A stretch of 34,581 bases of DNA from Prevotella sp. (GCA_022775985.1 JALFIM010000088.1:1-34581); one strand, 5' to 3'; shown: positions 8,637 through 16,924, numbered from the stretch's first letter. The notes: a model not told the origin generated them from the letters alone. Numbers and translations are program-made.

Positions 8637-8670
8637 TCTTGTTTTTAAAGAGGTTTACCAAGCACTCTCC
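8637..8670 (-). promoter_or_regulatory. Candidate preQ1-I-type riboswitch in the leader of the queuosine transporter gene
   Basis: Reading the minus strand just before the ATG at 8634: AGAG (8668-8665) pairs with CTCT (8652-8649) as P1. The loop contains CTTG (8662-8659), which pairs with CAAG (8641-8638) in the tail to form the H-type pseudoknot P2. The tail between them is A-rich (TTAAAAA). A cytosine (8653) sits immediately before the P1 3' strand, where the ligand-pairing C lies in class I preQ1 aptamers. The layout is hairpin, A-rich tail and short complementary tail ending 3 nt before the start codon. P1 is only 4 bp plus a wobble pair, and one inner pair is a T-C mismatch. The placement before a preQ0/preQ1 transporter and queF is the strongest support. 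Confidence 0.6.
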
Positions 8671-8762
8671 GGCATCTGCCGGCAACCGCCGCCAGCCCAT
8701 ACGGGCCACGCCATGCCTCAGGCATGCCTTGCGGCACAGGCACAGGTGTGCCTTAGCGGCTG

Positions 8763-8794
8763 CAAAGTTACAAAATATATCGCACACCATCAAA
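8763..8794 (-). promoter_or_regulatory. Promoter of the queuosine transporter-queF unit
   Basis: On the minus strand a TTTG -33 element (8794-8791) is separated by 20 nt from TAACTTTG (8770-8763), an exact TAnnTTTG -7 box. The predicted start near 8758 gives a leader of about 125 nt containing a CCGGCA/TGCCGG hairpin (8669-8682) and the riboswitch candidate. Confidence 0.7.
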
Positions 8795-8964
8795 GTTTCA
8801 AGGCAACATTTCATCAACGGCCGCCATGACCTCACTGCCGCCACGGTCTGCCGTCAAGGCCGTCAGCACGCACCGTGAGACCGTCATCGGCACAACCTCA
8901 CGCCACGCCAGAATGGGCGTTCAGCAGCGTTCGGCAAGTCATTTTTACTCGCGTGCGCAACACT

Positions 8965-9073
8965 TTGATTCTCAATATGTTGCAAAACGGCCCATTTCAC
9001 GCTCTAAAATGGGCCGTTTCAGACTGCGAAATGGGCCGTTTTGTAGCACGAAATGGGCCGTTTCGCAAATCAA
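8965..9073 (+). repeat. GGCC-centred four-unit interspersed element, copy 1
   Basis: Four units centred on GGCC (8989, 9012, 9034 and 9056) are spaced 23, 22 and 22 bp. The first is ACGGCCCATTT and the other three are AAATGGGCCGTTT, so unit 1 is inverted relative to units 2-4. An AT-rich head (TTGATTCTCAATATGTTGC) precedes unit 1, and the ends read TTGATT and AATCAA, a short terminal inverted repeat. Similar elements lie at 19305-19400 and, inverted, at 32276-32377. Confidence 0.85.
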
Positions 9074-9092
9074 TACGGCAGCACCCCGCTTC

Positions 9093-9112
9093 GCGGCATG
9101 GCTGCATGCCGC
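9093..9112 (-). terminator. Hairpin immediately after the S8 protease stop codon
   Basis: A perfect 8-bp stem (GCGGCATG / CATGCCGC) with a 4-nt loop sits directly against the protease stop codon at 9113-9115. No T-tract follows on the minus strand, so a terminator role is uncertain; 3' end protection is an alternative. Confidence 0.35.
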
Positions 9113-11308
9113 TCACAACCGCACGAGCGAGGAGCCGCACACGGCCTTGTCGCCGCTGCTCAACTGCACGACGTACACTCCGTGGTGGGCTGCTGACACA
9201 GGCAACACGGCGCGGTCGGTACCCTCGGGGAAGTCGGCCGCTGCCACCAAACTGCCGTCGCATCCGTACACCCTGACCGTAAATCTGCTGCGCGACGGTG
9301 CGTCAAGGCTCACCACCACATGGCCGTCGGCCACCGATACCGCAGCCTTGTCGGGCTGATGGTCTGATATTCCAGGCAGACCATCGATGCCGAGGATATG
9401 CAGCAGACCCTTATATACGTTTATCTCGCCATATCCCTGCTCGCAGTCGAGGTCGCCCTGCGCTCCGCCACGGCGCGTAGACGATGCCTTCAGCACCTCA
9501 CGCACGCCATCGGGCGACAACTGTGGATTGGCCTGAAGCCACAAGGCGATGGCTCCCGCCACCGCCGGCGACGACATAGACGTACCCGAACCGCTTATCC
9601 ATCCGTAGCGGCGGCCGTCATGCTCAAAGGTGGCCACCACCTCATCGGGCAGCTCGTCAAGCGTCTCAAGGTGATAGCTGCTGTACGCCGATATTATATT
9701 GGTGCCCGGGGCCACCACTTCGGGCTTCACACGGCCGTCGAGTGTGGGGCCGCGCGAGGAGTAGTCTCCCACGGCTCCGCCCGTGCCTGTGTCGTAGGTC
9801 ACGGTCTCGCCACGTATGTTGGTGTAGTGCGTGCGGTAGGCCGTGGCCCCCACGCCTATCACGCAGGGCGCACTTGCAGGGCTGATTACGGAGTGTGTGT
9901 TGTCGCCACAGGTCAGCGATGGGTCGCGGTCGCTCTCGTACACGGTGCTGTTGACGTTGTAGAACTCCACGTCGGCAGCCTCACCTGTCACCTCAAACGA
10001 CAGGGGCAGCCACCAGCCTATGCGCGTAGGGCCGCTCAGGCTCACCTCATACGCCGTCTCGTCATGGTCGTAGCACGAGGTCACGGCCGTCACCGTGAGG
10101 TCGTAGCCGGTGCCGTAGATGTCGAGGTGCGCCGCATACGTGGAGTCGGGCGACTCCTTCACGAGGGTCGTGGGCAGCGTCAGCACATACGGCGTAGGGC
10201 CGTATGCCTTGAAGCGTATGCCGAAGTCGGCCTCCGACTTCAGCATGAACGCGAGCGACGGGGCCCACCGCTTAACGAATACTCCTGTCGAAGCCGTGCC
10301 GCGCGGTTTCCTGAAATAGTTGGTCTCCAGACCGTTGTTGCCCGCCGAGGCCACTATTATGCGGCCGGGGCCGCACATACGGCTGAGCACTTCATAGTAA
10401 AGCACGTCGTCTCCACGGAAGTCCTGCGTAGAGCCCTCGCTGAAATTGATGACACATGGCTTGCCTTCGGCCGCAGCATGGTCGAAGATGTACTTGAATC
10501 CGAGCGCGTCCATGGCGTAGGTGTACTTGTACAGGTCGGCGCTGTCTATCAGTGCGGCATTCGTTGTCACGGCATTCCCCACCAGACAGATGTCACTCGC
10601 GAAGGCAATGCCGCGGTAGCGCGTGCCGCATCCGCCGCCAGCCGCTATGCCGGCGGTATGGGTGCCGTGGTATATCATAGCCGCATCGCGCGTGTGGGCA
10701 TACGCCATCAGCGCGTCCTCTCCCTCGTATGCCGCACCCACGGGCATGGCGCTGTCGGCGGTGTCGGCCGACAACTGGTCCCACAGCCCACGGATGCGCA
10801 GCCGTCCCGTAGCGGCATCGCGAAACGTAGGGTGCGTCATGTCGAAGCCTACGTCCTGCACTCCCACCATCACCCCGGCCCCGTCAAAGGCCTGTGGAAG
10901 CCGCCGCGCCGCATAGGCGTCGGCCGCTCCTATCTGTATGTACACCGAGTCGAGGGCCGGCATGCTGCCGCGCTGCGCCTCTATACGGCTCACGCGCCTG
11001 TCGAGCGACAGTCCACTGACGGCCGACAGGGGCATGTCGGCTATGCAGATGTCGCCAAACGTGGCAAGCACGCGTCCGCCATGGCTCTCCACGGCGGCCG
11101 TTCCGCCCGATGCCGTGCGCACGAAGGCGCACACCACGGGCTCATGCGTCCTGCCGTCTACGGCCCGGCCGCACAGTGGCTGCGGCTTGGCGACAAGCTC
11201 GCGCAGCTGTCCCGATAGTTTGCTGAGGTCTGCCGTCTGGCCACTTGCGGCAAACGGCAGCGTGAGAAGCAGTATATATAATAAGGTGTTGCGTATCATA
11301 TCCGTCAC
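9113..11308 (-). CDS. Secreted S8 (subtilisin-family) serine protease with C-terminal sorting-like domain
   Basis: This 731-residue protein has a signal peptide; M4 (MIRNTLLYILLLTLPFAASGQ) is an equally likely start. A propeptide-like region (30-120) is followed by the subtilase domain with the full triad: Asp152 in GVQDVGFDMTHP, His214 in YHGTHTAG, and Ser577 in SGSGTSMSSPAVAG. The oxyanion Asn is near 324 (VASAGNNG). About 150 residues of beta-rich sequence (340-490) are inserted before the SSRGPTLDGRVKPEVVAPG block. The last ~75 residues form a beta-sandwich resembling type A (type IX secretion) sorting domains (FTVRVYGCDGSLVAAADFPEG...HGVYVVQLSSG). The role is presumably extracellular or surface proteolysis. 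It is transcribed alone, divergently from the SlyD gene. Confidence 0.9.
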   Translation of the reverse strand: MTDMIRNTLLYILLLTLPFAASGQTADLSKLSGQLRELVAKPQPLCGRAVDGRTHEPVVCAFVRTASGGTAAVESHGGRVLATFGDICIADMPLSAVSGLSLDRRVSRIEAQRGSMPALDSVYIQIGAADAYAARRLPQAFDGAGVMVGVQDVGFDMTHPTFRDAATGRLRIRGLWDQLSADTADSAMPVGAAYEGEDALMAYAHTRDAAMIYHGTHTAGIAAGGGCGTRYRGIAFASDICLVGNAVTTNAALIDSADLYKYTYAMDALGFKYIFDHAAAEGKPCVINFSEGSTQDFRGDDVLYYEVLSRMCGPGRIIVASAGNNGLETNYFRKPRGTASTGVFVKRWAPSLAFMLKSEADFGIRFKAYGPTPYVLTLPTTLVKESPDSTYAAHLDIYGTGYDLTVTAVTSCYDHDETAYEVSLSGPTRIGWWLPLSFEVTGEAADVEFYNVNSTVYESDRDPSLTCGDNTHSVISPASAPCVIGVGATAYRTHYTNIRGETVTYDTGTGGAVGDYSSRGPTLDGRVKPEVVAPGTNIISAYSSYHLETLDELPDEVVATFEHDGRRYGWISGSGTSMSSPAVAGAIALWLQANPQLSPDGVREVLKASSTRRGGAQGDLDCEQGYGEINVYKGLLHILGIDGLPGISDHQPDKAAVSVADGHVVVSLDAPSRSRFTVRVYGCDGSLVAAADFPEGTDRAVLPVSAAHHGVYVVQLSSGDKAVCGSSLVRL

Positions 11309-11351
11309 TGATAATCGTTACAATAAAAATCATGCACGGAATTGTGCCATG

Positions 11352-11359
11352 CAAAAATA
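11352..11359 (-). promoter_or_regulatory. -7 promoter box of the S8 protease gene
   Basis: TATTTTTG followed by C on the minus strand fits TAnnTTTG, about 40-50 nt before the start codon. No clear -33 TTTG is visible. The divergent slyD promoter is about 105 bp away. Confidence 0.5.
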
Positions 11360-11464
11360 GGCATTTTTTCCTTATTACGCCTCACATACTGCCTGTTTAT
11401 TGGCCTCATGCGCCTACGCCATGTCATAAAAGCGGTGCTGACAACCGAAAACCACCCGTTTTGT

Positions 11465-11495
11465 TTTGATATTCCACCTTTTTGCACTAACTTTG
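11465..11495 (+). promoter_or_regulatory. Promoter of the SlyD-type FKBP gene
   Basis: TTTG (11465-11468), a 19-nt spacer and TAACTTTG (11488-11495) form a full Bacteroidota -33/-7 promoter. The leader is about 50 nt. Confidence 0.75.
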
Positions 11496-11550
11496 TCTTA
11501 CTTATCGGTTTACGTATATCAACGAACAATACACAAACAATAATTACATA

Positions 11551-12153
11551 ATGGAAAATAAAGACAACAAGTACATTGCTGTTGCATATAAGCTGTACAT
11601 CACCGATGCCGACGGCAAGACGGCCATGATAGAGGAGGCTCCCGCCACCCGTCCGTTCCAGTTCATATCGGGTTTCGGCATCACGCTCGATGCCTTCGAG
11701 AAGGCCGTGGAGTCTCTGGCCAAGGACGAGGAGTTCGACATAGTGATACCAAAGGACCAGGCCTATGGCGACTATACGGCCGAGCACGTGCTCGACCTCG
11801 ACAAGAGTCTCTTCAGCATCAACGGACATTTCGACAGCGACAACATCTACAAGGATGCCATCGTGCCTCTCCAGAACGAGAACGGACAGCGTTTCATGGG
11901 ACGGGTGCTCAGCATCTCCGACGACAAAGTGAAGGTAGACCTCAACCATCCGCTCGCCGGCAAGGAGCTTAACTTCAAGGGCCATGTCGTGGAGTCGCGC
12001 GAAGCTACCAACGAGGAGATACAGACCATGCTCAATCATCTCAGCGGTGAGGGCTGCGGAGGTGGCTGCGAGAGCTGCGGAGGAGGCTGTGGCGGACACC
12101 ACGACGAGGGCTGCTGCGGTGGCAACGAGGGCGGTTGCGGACACTGCCACTGA
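11551..12153 (+). CDS. slyD: SlyD-type FKBP peptidyl-prolyl isomerase with Cys/His-rich metal-binding tail
   Basis: This 200-residue cytoplasmic protein has an FKBP core ([20 protein letters not shown], residues 10-30; [21 protein letters not shown], 36-56) interrupted by the insert-in-flap chaperone domain (roughly 70-130, [23 protein letters not shown]). The strand returns at [21 protein letters not shown]. SlyD proteins isomerise prolyl bonds, chaperone unfolded proteins and deliver nickel. The last 35 residues are Gly-rich and contain eight Cys and four His, so metal binding is likely, although in E. coli SlyD the tail is more His-rich. The ATG at 11551 fits the FKBP N-terminus. Chorismate synthase follows 130 bp later with no clear promoter of its own, so the two may be co-transcribed. 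Confidence 0.92.
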   Translation: MENKDNKYIAVAYKLYITDADGKTAMIEEAPATRPFQFISGFGITLDAFEKAVESLAKDEEFDIVIPKDQAYGDYTAEHVLDLDKSLFSINGHFDSDNIYKDAIVPLQNENGQRFMGRVLSISDDKVKVDLNHPLAGKELNFKGHVVESREATNEEIQTMLNHLSGEGCGGGCESCGGGCGGHHDEGCCGGNEGGCGHCH

Positions 12154-12227
12154 CCAAGCACGGGCCCGTCAGGGCCTGTTCTCACGCGGCATGTGCCACC
12201 GTCATGGCACGCACACTACAAATCTAC

Positions 12228-12262
12228 GGGGCAGCATATCATCATGTCTGCCCCATATTTCA
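12228..12262 (+). terminator. Hairpin between slyD and aroC (possible terminator)
   Basis: GGGGCAG (12228-12234) and CTGCCCC (12248-12254) form a 7-bp stem with a 13-nt loop, followed by ATATTTCATT. The T-tract is weak, so partial termination or attenuation ahead of aroC is as likely as full termination. Confidence 0.4.
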
Positions 12263-12283
12263 TTATCATACAACAGGAAATAT

Positions 12284-13363
12284 ATGCGTAACACTTTCGG
12301 CAACATATTCACGCTCACCACTTTCGGCGAGAGCCACGGTGCGGGAGTGGGCGGAGTGGTCGACGGTATGCCCGCCGGCATTGACATCGATGCCGACTTC
12401 ATACAGCAGGAGCTCAACCGCCGCCGCCCGGGACAGAGCCGTATAACCACCGCCCGCGACGAGGCCGACAGGGTGGAACTGCTCAGTGGCGTGTTCGAAG
12501 GCAAGTCTACGGGATGTCCCATAGGCTTCCTCGTGCGCAACACCAACCAGCACTCCAACGACTACGACAACATGCGCACGCTGTTCAGGCCCTCACATGC
12601 CGACTATACCTACACCACGAAGTACGGTCTGCGCGACCATCGCGGCGGCGGACGGTCGTCGGCACGCATCACTATAAGCCGCTGCGTGGGCGGAGCTCTT
12701 GCCAAACTCGCGCTGCACAGGCTCGGCATCACGGTGCATGCCTACACATCGCAGGTCGGCAGTATAGCCCTCGACCGCGACTACAGCCGCTACGACCTGT
12801 CTGTCACGGAACAGAACGCCGTGCGTTGTCCCGACCCTGCGAAGGCAAAGCAGATGGAAGAGCTCATAGCCTCCGTCAAAGCCGATGGCGACACCATAGG
12901 CGGCATCATCACATGTGTGGTGAAAGGATGCCCCGCAGGGCTCGGAGAGCCCGAGTTCGGTAAGCTGCATGCCGCCCTTGGAGGTGCCATGCTCAGCATC
13001 AACGCGGTGAAGGGGTTTGAGTACGGATGCGGTTTCGACGGCGTGACTGCACGCGGCAGCGAGCAGAACGACATCTTCGCGCCCTCTGCCGACGGCTCCA
13101 TCACCACGCTCACCAACAACAGCGGCGGCATACAGGGCGGCATAAGCAACGGCCAGGACATATACTTCAGGGTGGCATTCAAGCCCGTTGCCACCATACT
13201 CCGCACCCAGGACACCGTAGATATGTACGGACAGCCCACACAACTGACGGCACGCGGCCGCCACGACCCATGCGTCCTGCCACGCGCCGTGCCCGTAGTG
13301 GAGGCCATGACGGCCATGGTGCTGCTCGACAACTACCTGCTCAACAAGTCGGTAATGCTGTGA
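12284..13363 (+). CDS. aroC: Chorismate synthase
   Basis: This enzyme converts 5-enolpyruvylshikimate-3-phosphate to chorismate using reduced FMN, the final common step of aromatic amino acid synthesis. It has 359 residues, the normal length. Signatures seen are [19 protein letters not shown] (with His18), [55 protein letters not shown] (His105) followed by [10 protein letters not shown], and the C-terminal [23 protein letters not shown]. The open frame extends 100 codons upstream out of phase with real coding sequence (it overlaps slyD), so the ATG at 12284, which starts [10 protein letters not shown], is the correct start. The gene ends in 22-bp repeats and a strong bidirectional terminator. 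Confidence 0.97.
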   Translation: MRNTFGNIFTLTTFGESHGAGVGGVVDGMPAGIDIDADFIQQELNRRRPGQSRITTARDEADRVELLSGVFEGKSTGCPIGFLVRNTNQHSNDYDNMRTLFRPSHADYTYTTKYGLRDHRGGGRSSARITISRCVGGALAKLALHRLGITVHAYTSQVGSIALDRDYSRYDLSVTEQNAVRCPDPAKAKQMEELIASVKADGDTIGGIITCVVKGCPAGLGEPEFGKLHAALGGAMLSINAVKGFEYGCGFDGVTARGSEQNDIFAPSADGSITTLTNNSGGIQGGISNGQDIYFRVAFKPVATILRTQDTVDMYGQPTQLTARGRHDPCVLPRAVPVVEAMTAMVLLDNYLLNKSVML

Positions 13364-13365
13364 TG

Positions 13366-13431
13366 ACACACCGCCAAAGCCCATACGACAAACCGCCAAG
13401 GGCCACACGATAAGCCACAGAGGGCCGCACG
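13366..13431 (+). repeat. Three 22-bp degenerate tandem units just after the aroC stop
   Basis: Units 13366-13387, 13388-13409 and 13410-13431 each run from an ACA or ATA start to a final ACG. Units 1 and 2 share ACCGCCAA, and units 2 and 3 share AGGGCC. The array begins 2 bp after the aroC stop codon and lies upstream of the terminator at 13467. Confidence 0.75.
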
Positions 13432-13466
13432 CCGCCATGGTGGAAGCCACTGTACGGGCACCATAC

Positions 13467-13530
13467 ATAAAGAAAGGGAGCCAAGCCACACCCATAAGTG
13501 AGTGTAGCTTGGCTCCCTTTCTTTATATAT
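13467..13530. terminator. Bidirectional terminator between aroC and the anchor-J protein gene
   Basis: A perfect 20-bp inverted repeat (13467-13486 and 13507-13526) consists of a GGGAGCCAAGC core flanked by A/T-rich ends (ATAAAGAAA ... TTTCTTTAT), with a 20-nt loop. Its symmetry and the convergent genes indicate that it works in both directions. Confidence 0.85.
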
Positions 13531-13661
13531 TATACCTATTATATGATGATGGTGCGTATTATATGTGATGAGGGCATGTGCCATTTGTCAGCCTGTGCGG
13601 CATCAGACAGCCGATGCCCTCACCCGTCGTGCGCCATGATACGGGTGCCTTCCGAACCGCA

Positions 13662-16655
13662 TCAGCGGCTTATCTTCACGACACTGCTGCCGGCTTTCAC
13701 CACAAACACGCCATGCAGACCCGTGATGTCTACCGAGGCATTGCCCTTGGCAGCCTTGGCCGAAGCCACAAGCCGTCCGCTGAGGTCGTATATGCTGACC
13801 GTCTGCGCCGTAGTGGTGACTGTATTGCCGTTCAGAACTACTGCTTCCGCATCGCCGTCATTGACTTCCTTGATGCCATTGACGGCTCCATAGGCCACTG
13901 ACACATTCTTTATCTTGGCCGTGTAGACATATCCGTTAGTCATGTCCTTGCCTTCCTCAGGGGCACTCGTACGGAAAGCCACGAAATAATTGGTAGGTTC
14001 TGCCACACCGGGTATGGTGACTGAGGCCTGGGTGAAGGCTCCGTCGGCCACCACAGGCAGCTGTGCGTAGTTGGTGAATTCGTCAGGATTGTTGACCACA
14101 CCGCCGAACACATCGAGCGTCATGTCGGGAGTCTTGTCGCAAGTGAGCGCATAGTCGAACGTCACGGTGATGTCCTTGCCCGGCTGTGCCTGCAGTTTAG
14201 GCATCACGAGCCATCCCTCCGAGCCGTAAGACATTACACTGAACGTCTCCGTACGCTCCACTACCTCAGCCTTGCTGTTGTCGTCCTGCTCCGTGAGTTT
14301 CCACTGTGGGAGCGACGATGAGGGATAATACTTCGTCAGACCGTCCTCGGCATTGTCGGCATCGAAGTCTACTGTCAACGGCAGTGCGGCCCCGTCCTCA
14401 TGCTCACTCACAGCTATGTTGTCAACGAACGTCATACCCATGGTATTGGAAGTGGTGTTTCCGAATCCGAGATAGTATATGCCGTTCTCATCGACAATAA
14501 GCGTAGTGGTGAACTTCTTGGAGCGCTGTCCTGCCACGAGGAAGTCGTCCTGCTTCAGCAGTTCGGTGGTCATGCCCTCAGCTGTGGGCGCGGTGCCAAG
14601 CATGACACGCATTGACTGGCGGTACTTATCGGTAGCATTGTTCTTGGACGTGCGGTAGAAGAACGACAGATCATACGTACCTTTCTTGAGGTTGAGCGGC
14701 TCTGAGAACGCCCAGTCCTCCATACCATCGGCCACCTTGCCGCTGTGTACGAGCACCTTGCTGCCGGCATACGCGCCAGCCGTATTGTTGCCTATCTGCC
14801 ACTTGGACGTACCAGCGTTTGCGAACGTCCACTGCTTCTGTGCGGTGGTGACATCCTCGAAGCCCTGCTCATACGGTATGTCGGGGTACTTCCAGCTCTC
14901 CACGCTGCCACCTACTATCATATCGTTCTGTCGGTCGTCGCCTACTGGCGTGGCTATGGCACCGACGAGAGTGTAGGTCGTGCCGGGAACCGATATATCA
15001 GCAAGTTTACTGAACGTGTAAGTGGCCGTCTCGCCGGGCTGCACCTCGCCAGTCATCGTCTCCTCGGCGTATGGCTCGGCACCGTCAGCGTAAGGATTCT
15101 CAGGCGTGCTGATATAGTAGCGCAGCGTGATATTCTTCTGAGTAGACACTCCATGATTGATATACGAGAGCGTGACCTTGGACGTTGACTTGCCGAAACC
15201 GCTTGTCTCACCGAATGCCACATCCTTGATGCACAAGTCCTCGGCCTGGTCTATCTTCACATTGTCGATGATAATCTGGTCGCTGCGGCCTGTGGTCTGG
15301 AACGCGAAGTAGCGTACCCCCTCCTCGGCCATGTCTATGACGTGGTAGCCATTGAGCCATCCATTGTTCTTCACGTCCTCATCAAACATCACCTCCGTCA
15401 TCTTGTCGGCCGACGGTTCGGTGCCCATGAGCAGCCTCAGGTGCTGCGTGAGCATTCGGCCGCCGCTGTAATAGAAGGAGATACGTGAGCGTCCCTTGGG
15501 CAACTTGACGGCAGGAGTGAACAGATAGTCGTCAGATGCCAGGGCGGCAGACGGGAAATATACGATGTTGCCGAACGTATCGTCAGACTCGAAGCCCCAT
15601 GTCAGGCCGTCGGCATTGCCGTCGTACGTCGTCCAGAGGTCATTGCCGCTGTCGAAACCTGTGGTGTACGGGAATGCCACTGGCTCATACAGCGTGATGT
15701 CGGCACTGGCCGAGTTGTTGGCCGTCTTGGTATCGCCCTCTGCCACAGCCTCTACCGTGAGCTTGGCATCGCCGCTCACCTTGGCATCGAGACGCTTCTT
15801 GAACGCGTAGTCTACGGACTCGTAAGCCTTGATGGTGCCGTCGTACTGCTCGGTGACGCTTGCCGACGGGTCAGTGCCGAACGAATACGAGAACGTAGGA
15901 GCCGTGATGTCTATCGGCGACATGTTGGTGACGCGCATCCTCACCTCATATCCATCGTCGCAAGTGGCCATCTTGTACACCGCAGGAGCCGTGATGGCCT
16001 CAACAGCGAGGTCGGGAGCGGCATTCTCTATGCTCAACCGCCCGAGCTGCAACTGCCCGTAGGTGTTGAAAGACCCATGTCCCGTGCCCGAGATGCGCAC
16101 TATGGCCGTGCTGTCGGCGGTGAAACTGAAGTGGTGCTCGGTGAGCTTGGTGCTGGCGGCACACTCCTCCGTAAGCACGGTCTCGGTGCGCTCGCCATAG
16201 TCTACCTCCACCTTCAGGGTGGTGGCCACGTCGCTGTAATGCATGAAACTGCCCATCACCAGTTGGCCTTTGGTGAAAGTCACGGGCAGGGTCTCCACGC
16301 TTCCCTTGGCGAATGCGCTCACCTTGCCCTGTGCCACATACATATCGGGCTCAGCGAAATACTGGTAGTTGCCAGTACCGATGATACTTGTGCCCACGGC
16401 ATCGCTGCTCCATGTCACGGAGAAGGCCGTGGTCACGGGCATGGTAAACGATACTGTGGCCTCGGTGGCAGCCGTATTGGTGTTACCCTCCACGTCTACG
16501 TACACCGTGTAGGAGTAACTCTGCCCGTAGTCGGTGTGCAGACGTATAGGCAACTGCACCTCCTGATTGCCCATCTTGGGCATGTCTATGTCTACGGTCG
16601 ACTCGCACAGCACCTCGTCGCCCTGCTTTATGCCCACCTTGCCGGTGGTTTTCAC
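13662..16655 (-). CDS. Choice-of-anchor-J / cleaved-adhesin-type secreted protein, main frame of a frameshifted gene
   Basis: The 997-codon frame has no signal peptide; its N-terminal end is in another frame upstream (16652-16825). Domains in order are: a beta-sandwich stretch (1-330) including CARDB-like segments (VRMRVTNMSPIDI); a first anchor-J/cleaved-adhesin module (about 335-490; TGFDSGNDLWTTYDG ... YYSGGR ... IIIDNVKI); an intervening CARDB-like module; a second anchor-J module (about 600-760; YEQGFEDVTTAQKQWTFANAG); a third lectin-like module (780-925; LTVDFDADNAEDGLTKYYPS); and a C-terminal sorting-like domain (QTVSIYDLSGRLVASAKA ... VVKISR). Such proteins are exported and placed on the surface, probably through type IX-like secretion. 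The likely role is binding of glycans or host proteins, but no ligand can be read. The GTG at 16655 is not a real start. Confidence 0.75.
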   Translation of the reverse strand: MKTTGKVGIKQGDEVLCESTVDIDMPKMGNQEVQLPIRLHTDYGQSYSYTVYVDVEGNTNTAATEATVSFTMPVTTAFSVTWSSDAVGTSIIGTGNYQYFAEPDMYVAQGKVSAFAKGSVETLPVTFTKGQLVMGSFMHYSDVATTLKVEVDYGERTETVLTEECAASTKLTEHHFSFTADSTAIVRISGTGHGSFNTYGQLQLGRLSIENAAPDLAVEAITAPAVYKMATCDDGYEVRMRVTNMSPIDITAPTFSYSFGTDPSASVTEQYDGTIKAYESVDYAFKKRLDAKVSGDAKLTVEAVAEGDTKTANNSASADITLYEPVAFPYTTGFDSGNDLWTTYDGNADGLTWGFESDDTFGNIVYFPSAALASDDYLFTPAVKLPKGRSRISFYYSGGRMLTQHLRLLMGTEPSADKMTEVMFDEDVKNNGWLNGYHVIDMAEEGVRYFAFQTTGRSDQIIIDNVKIDQAEDLCIKDVAFGETSGFGKSTSKVTLSYINHGVSTQKNITLRYYISTPENPYADGAEPYAEETMTGEVQPGETATYTFSKLADISVPGTTYTLVGAIATPVGDDRQNDMIVGGSVESWKYPDIPYEQGFEDVTTAQKQWTFANAGTSKWQIGNNTAGAYAGSKVLVHSGKVADGMEDWAFSEPLNLKKGTYDLSFFYRTSKNNATDKYRQSMRVMLGTAPTAEGMTTELLKQDDFLVAGQRSKKFTTTLIVDENGIYYLGFGNTTSNTMGMTFVDNIAVSEHEDGAALPLTVDFDADNAEDGLTKYYPSSSLPQWKLTEQDDNSKAEVVERTETFSVMSYGSEGWLVMPKLQAQPGKDITVTFDYALTCDKTPDMTLDVFGGVVNNPDEFTNYAQLPVVADGAFTQASVTIPGVAEPTNYFVAFRTSAPEEGKDMTNGYVYTAKIKNVSVAYGAVNGIKEVNDGDAEAVVLNGNTVTTTAQTVSIYDLSGRLVASAKAAKGNASVDITGLHGVFVVKAGSSVVKISR

Positions 16656-16825
16656 GCGTTCTTGAAGTCGTAGTTATGAATGACGAACTTCACAGGCTGC
16701 GAGGTGTTTGCCATAGCTTTCGGAAACTCCGTAGAGCTGATGCCGATGTTCTGGGCCATCAATGTACTGGCATACATGGTCATAGCCAGCAACGACAGTT
16801 CTAATCTGTGTAATGCTTGTCTCAT
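16652..16825 (-). pseudogene. Signal-peptide fragment of the frameshifted anchor-J gene
   Basis: The minus-strand ATG at 16825 opens 57 codons: MRQALHRLELSLLAMTMYA, then STLMAQNIGISSTEFPKAMA and further residues ending in NYDFKNA and TGA. The start is a typical signal peptide and the end reads straight into the downstream frame (VKTTGKVGIKQGDE) if one base is added near 16656. For instance AACGGCGTGAAA in place of AACGCGTGAAA would give NGVKTTG. The full gene would span 13662-16825. Either a recent mutation or a sequencing error could explain it. Confidence 0.75.
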
Positions 16826-16924
16826 AAGCGTTTTGTTTTAATAAGATTATTTTCAGTAATGTCTCTCTATATAATATAATATGTGTAAACCACAAGTTGC
16901 ATACTTAACTCTCTCAAGCTGCCA

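Larger units (their letters stand above)
8795..9112. other. Gene-free interval between the S8 protease gene and the queuosine unit
   Basis: No plausible gene is seen here. The interval holds a hairpin just after the protease stop, one copy of the GGCC-centred 22-bp-pitch element (8965-9073), and an inverted repeat ACGGTCT/AGACCGT (8843-8849 and 8878-8884) about 50 bp upstream of the transporter promoter. Confidence 0.6.

Noticed and set aside
8982..9063. Rho-independent terminators formed by the GGCC-centred elements
   Set aside because: Units can pair, but no T-tract follows the stems consistently and the element occurs in both orientations relative to nearby genes.
9398..11218. 606-codon plus-strand frame opposite the S8 protease
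   Set aside because: It is antisense to a clear protease with intact catalytic motifs; its Arg/His/Val-rich composition is typical of the shadow frame of a biased gene.
11984..12283. 100-codon N-terminal extension of chorismate synthase
   Set aside because: It overlaps slyD in another frame, and all known chorismate synthases start at the MRNTFG-type N-terminus.
13555..13650. 22-bp repeats downstream of the anchor-J gene
   Set aside because: GGCA-type motifs recur at about 31 bp and an ATGAGGGCAT/ATGCCCTCA inverted repeat explains the similarity.
16655..16660. Programmed ribosomal frameshift in the anchor-J gene
   Set aside because: No slippery heptamer or downstream stimulatory hairpin is visible, and simple loss of a G explains the frame change.
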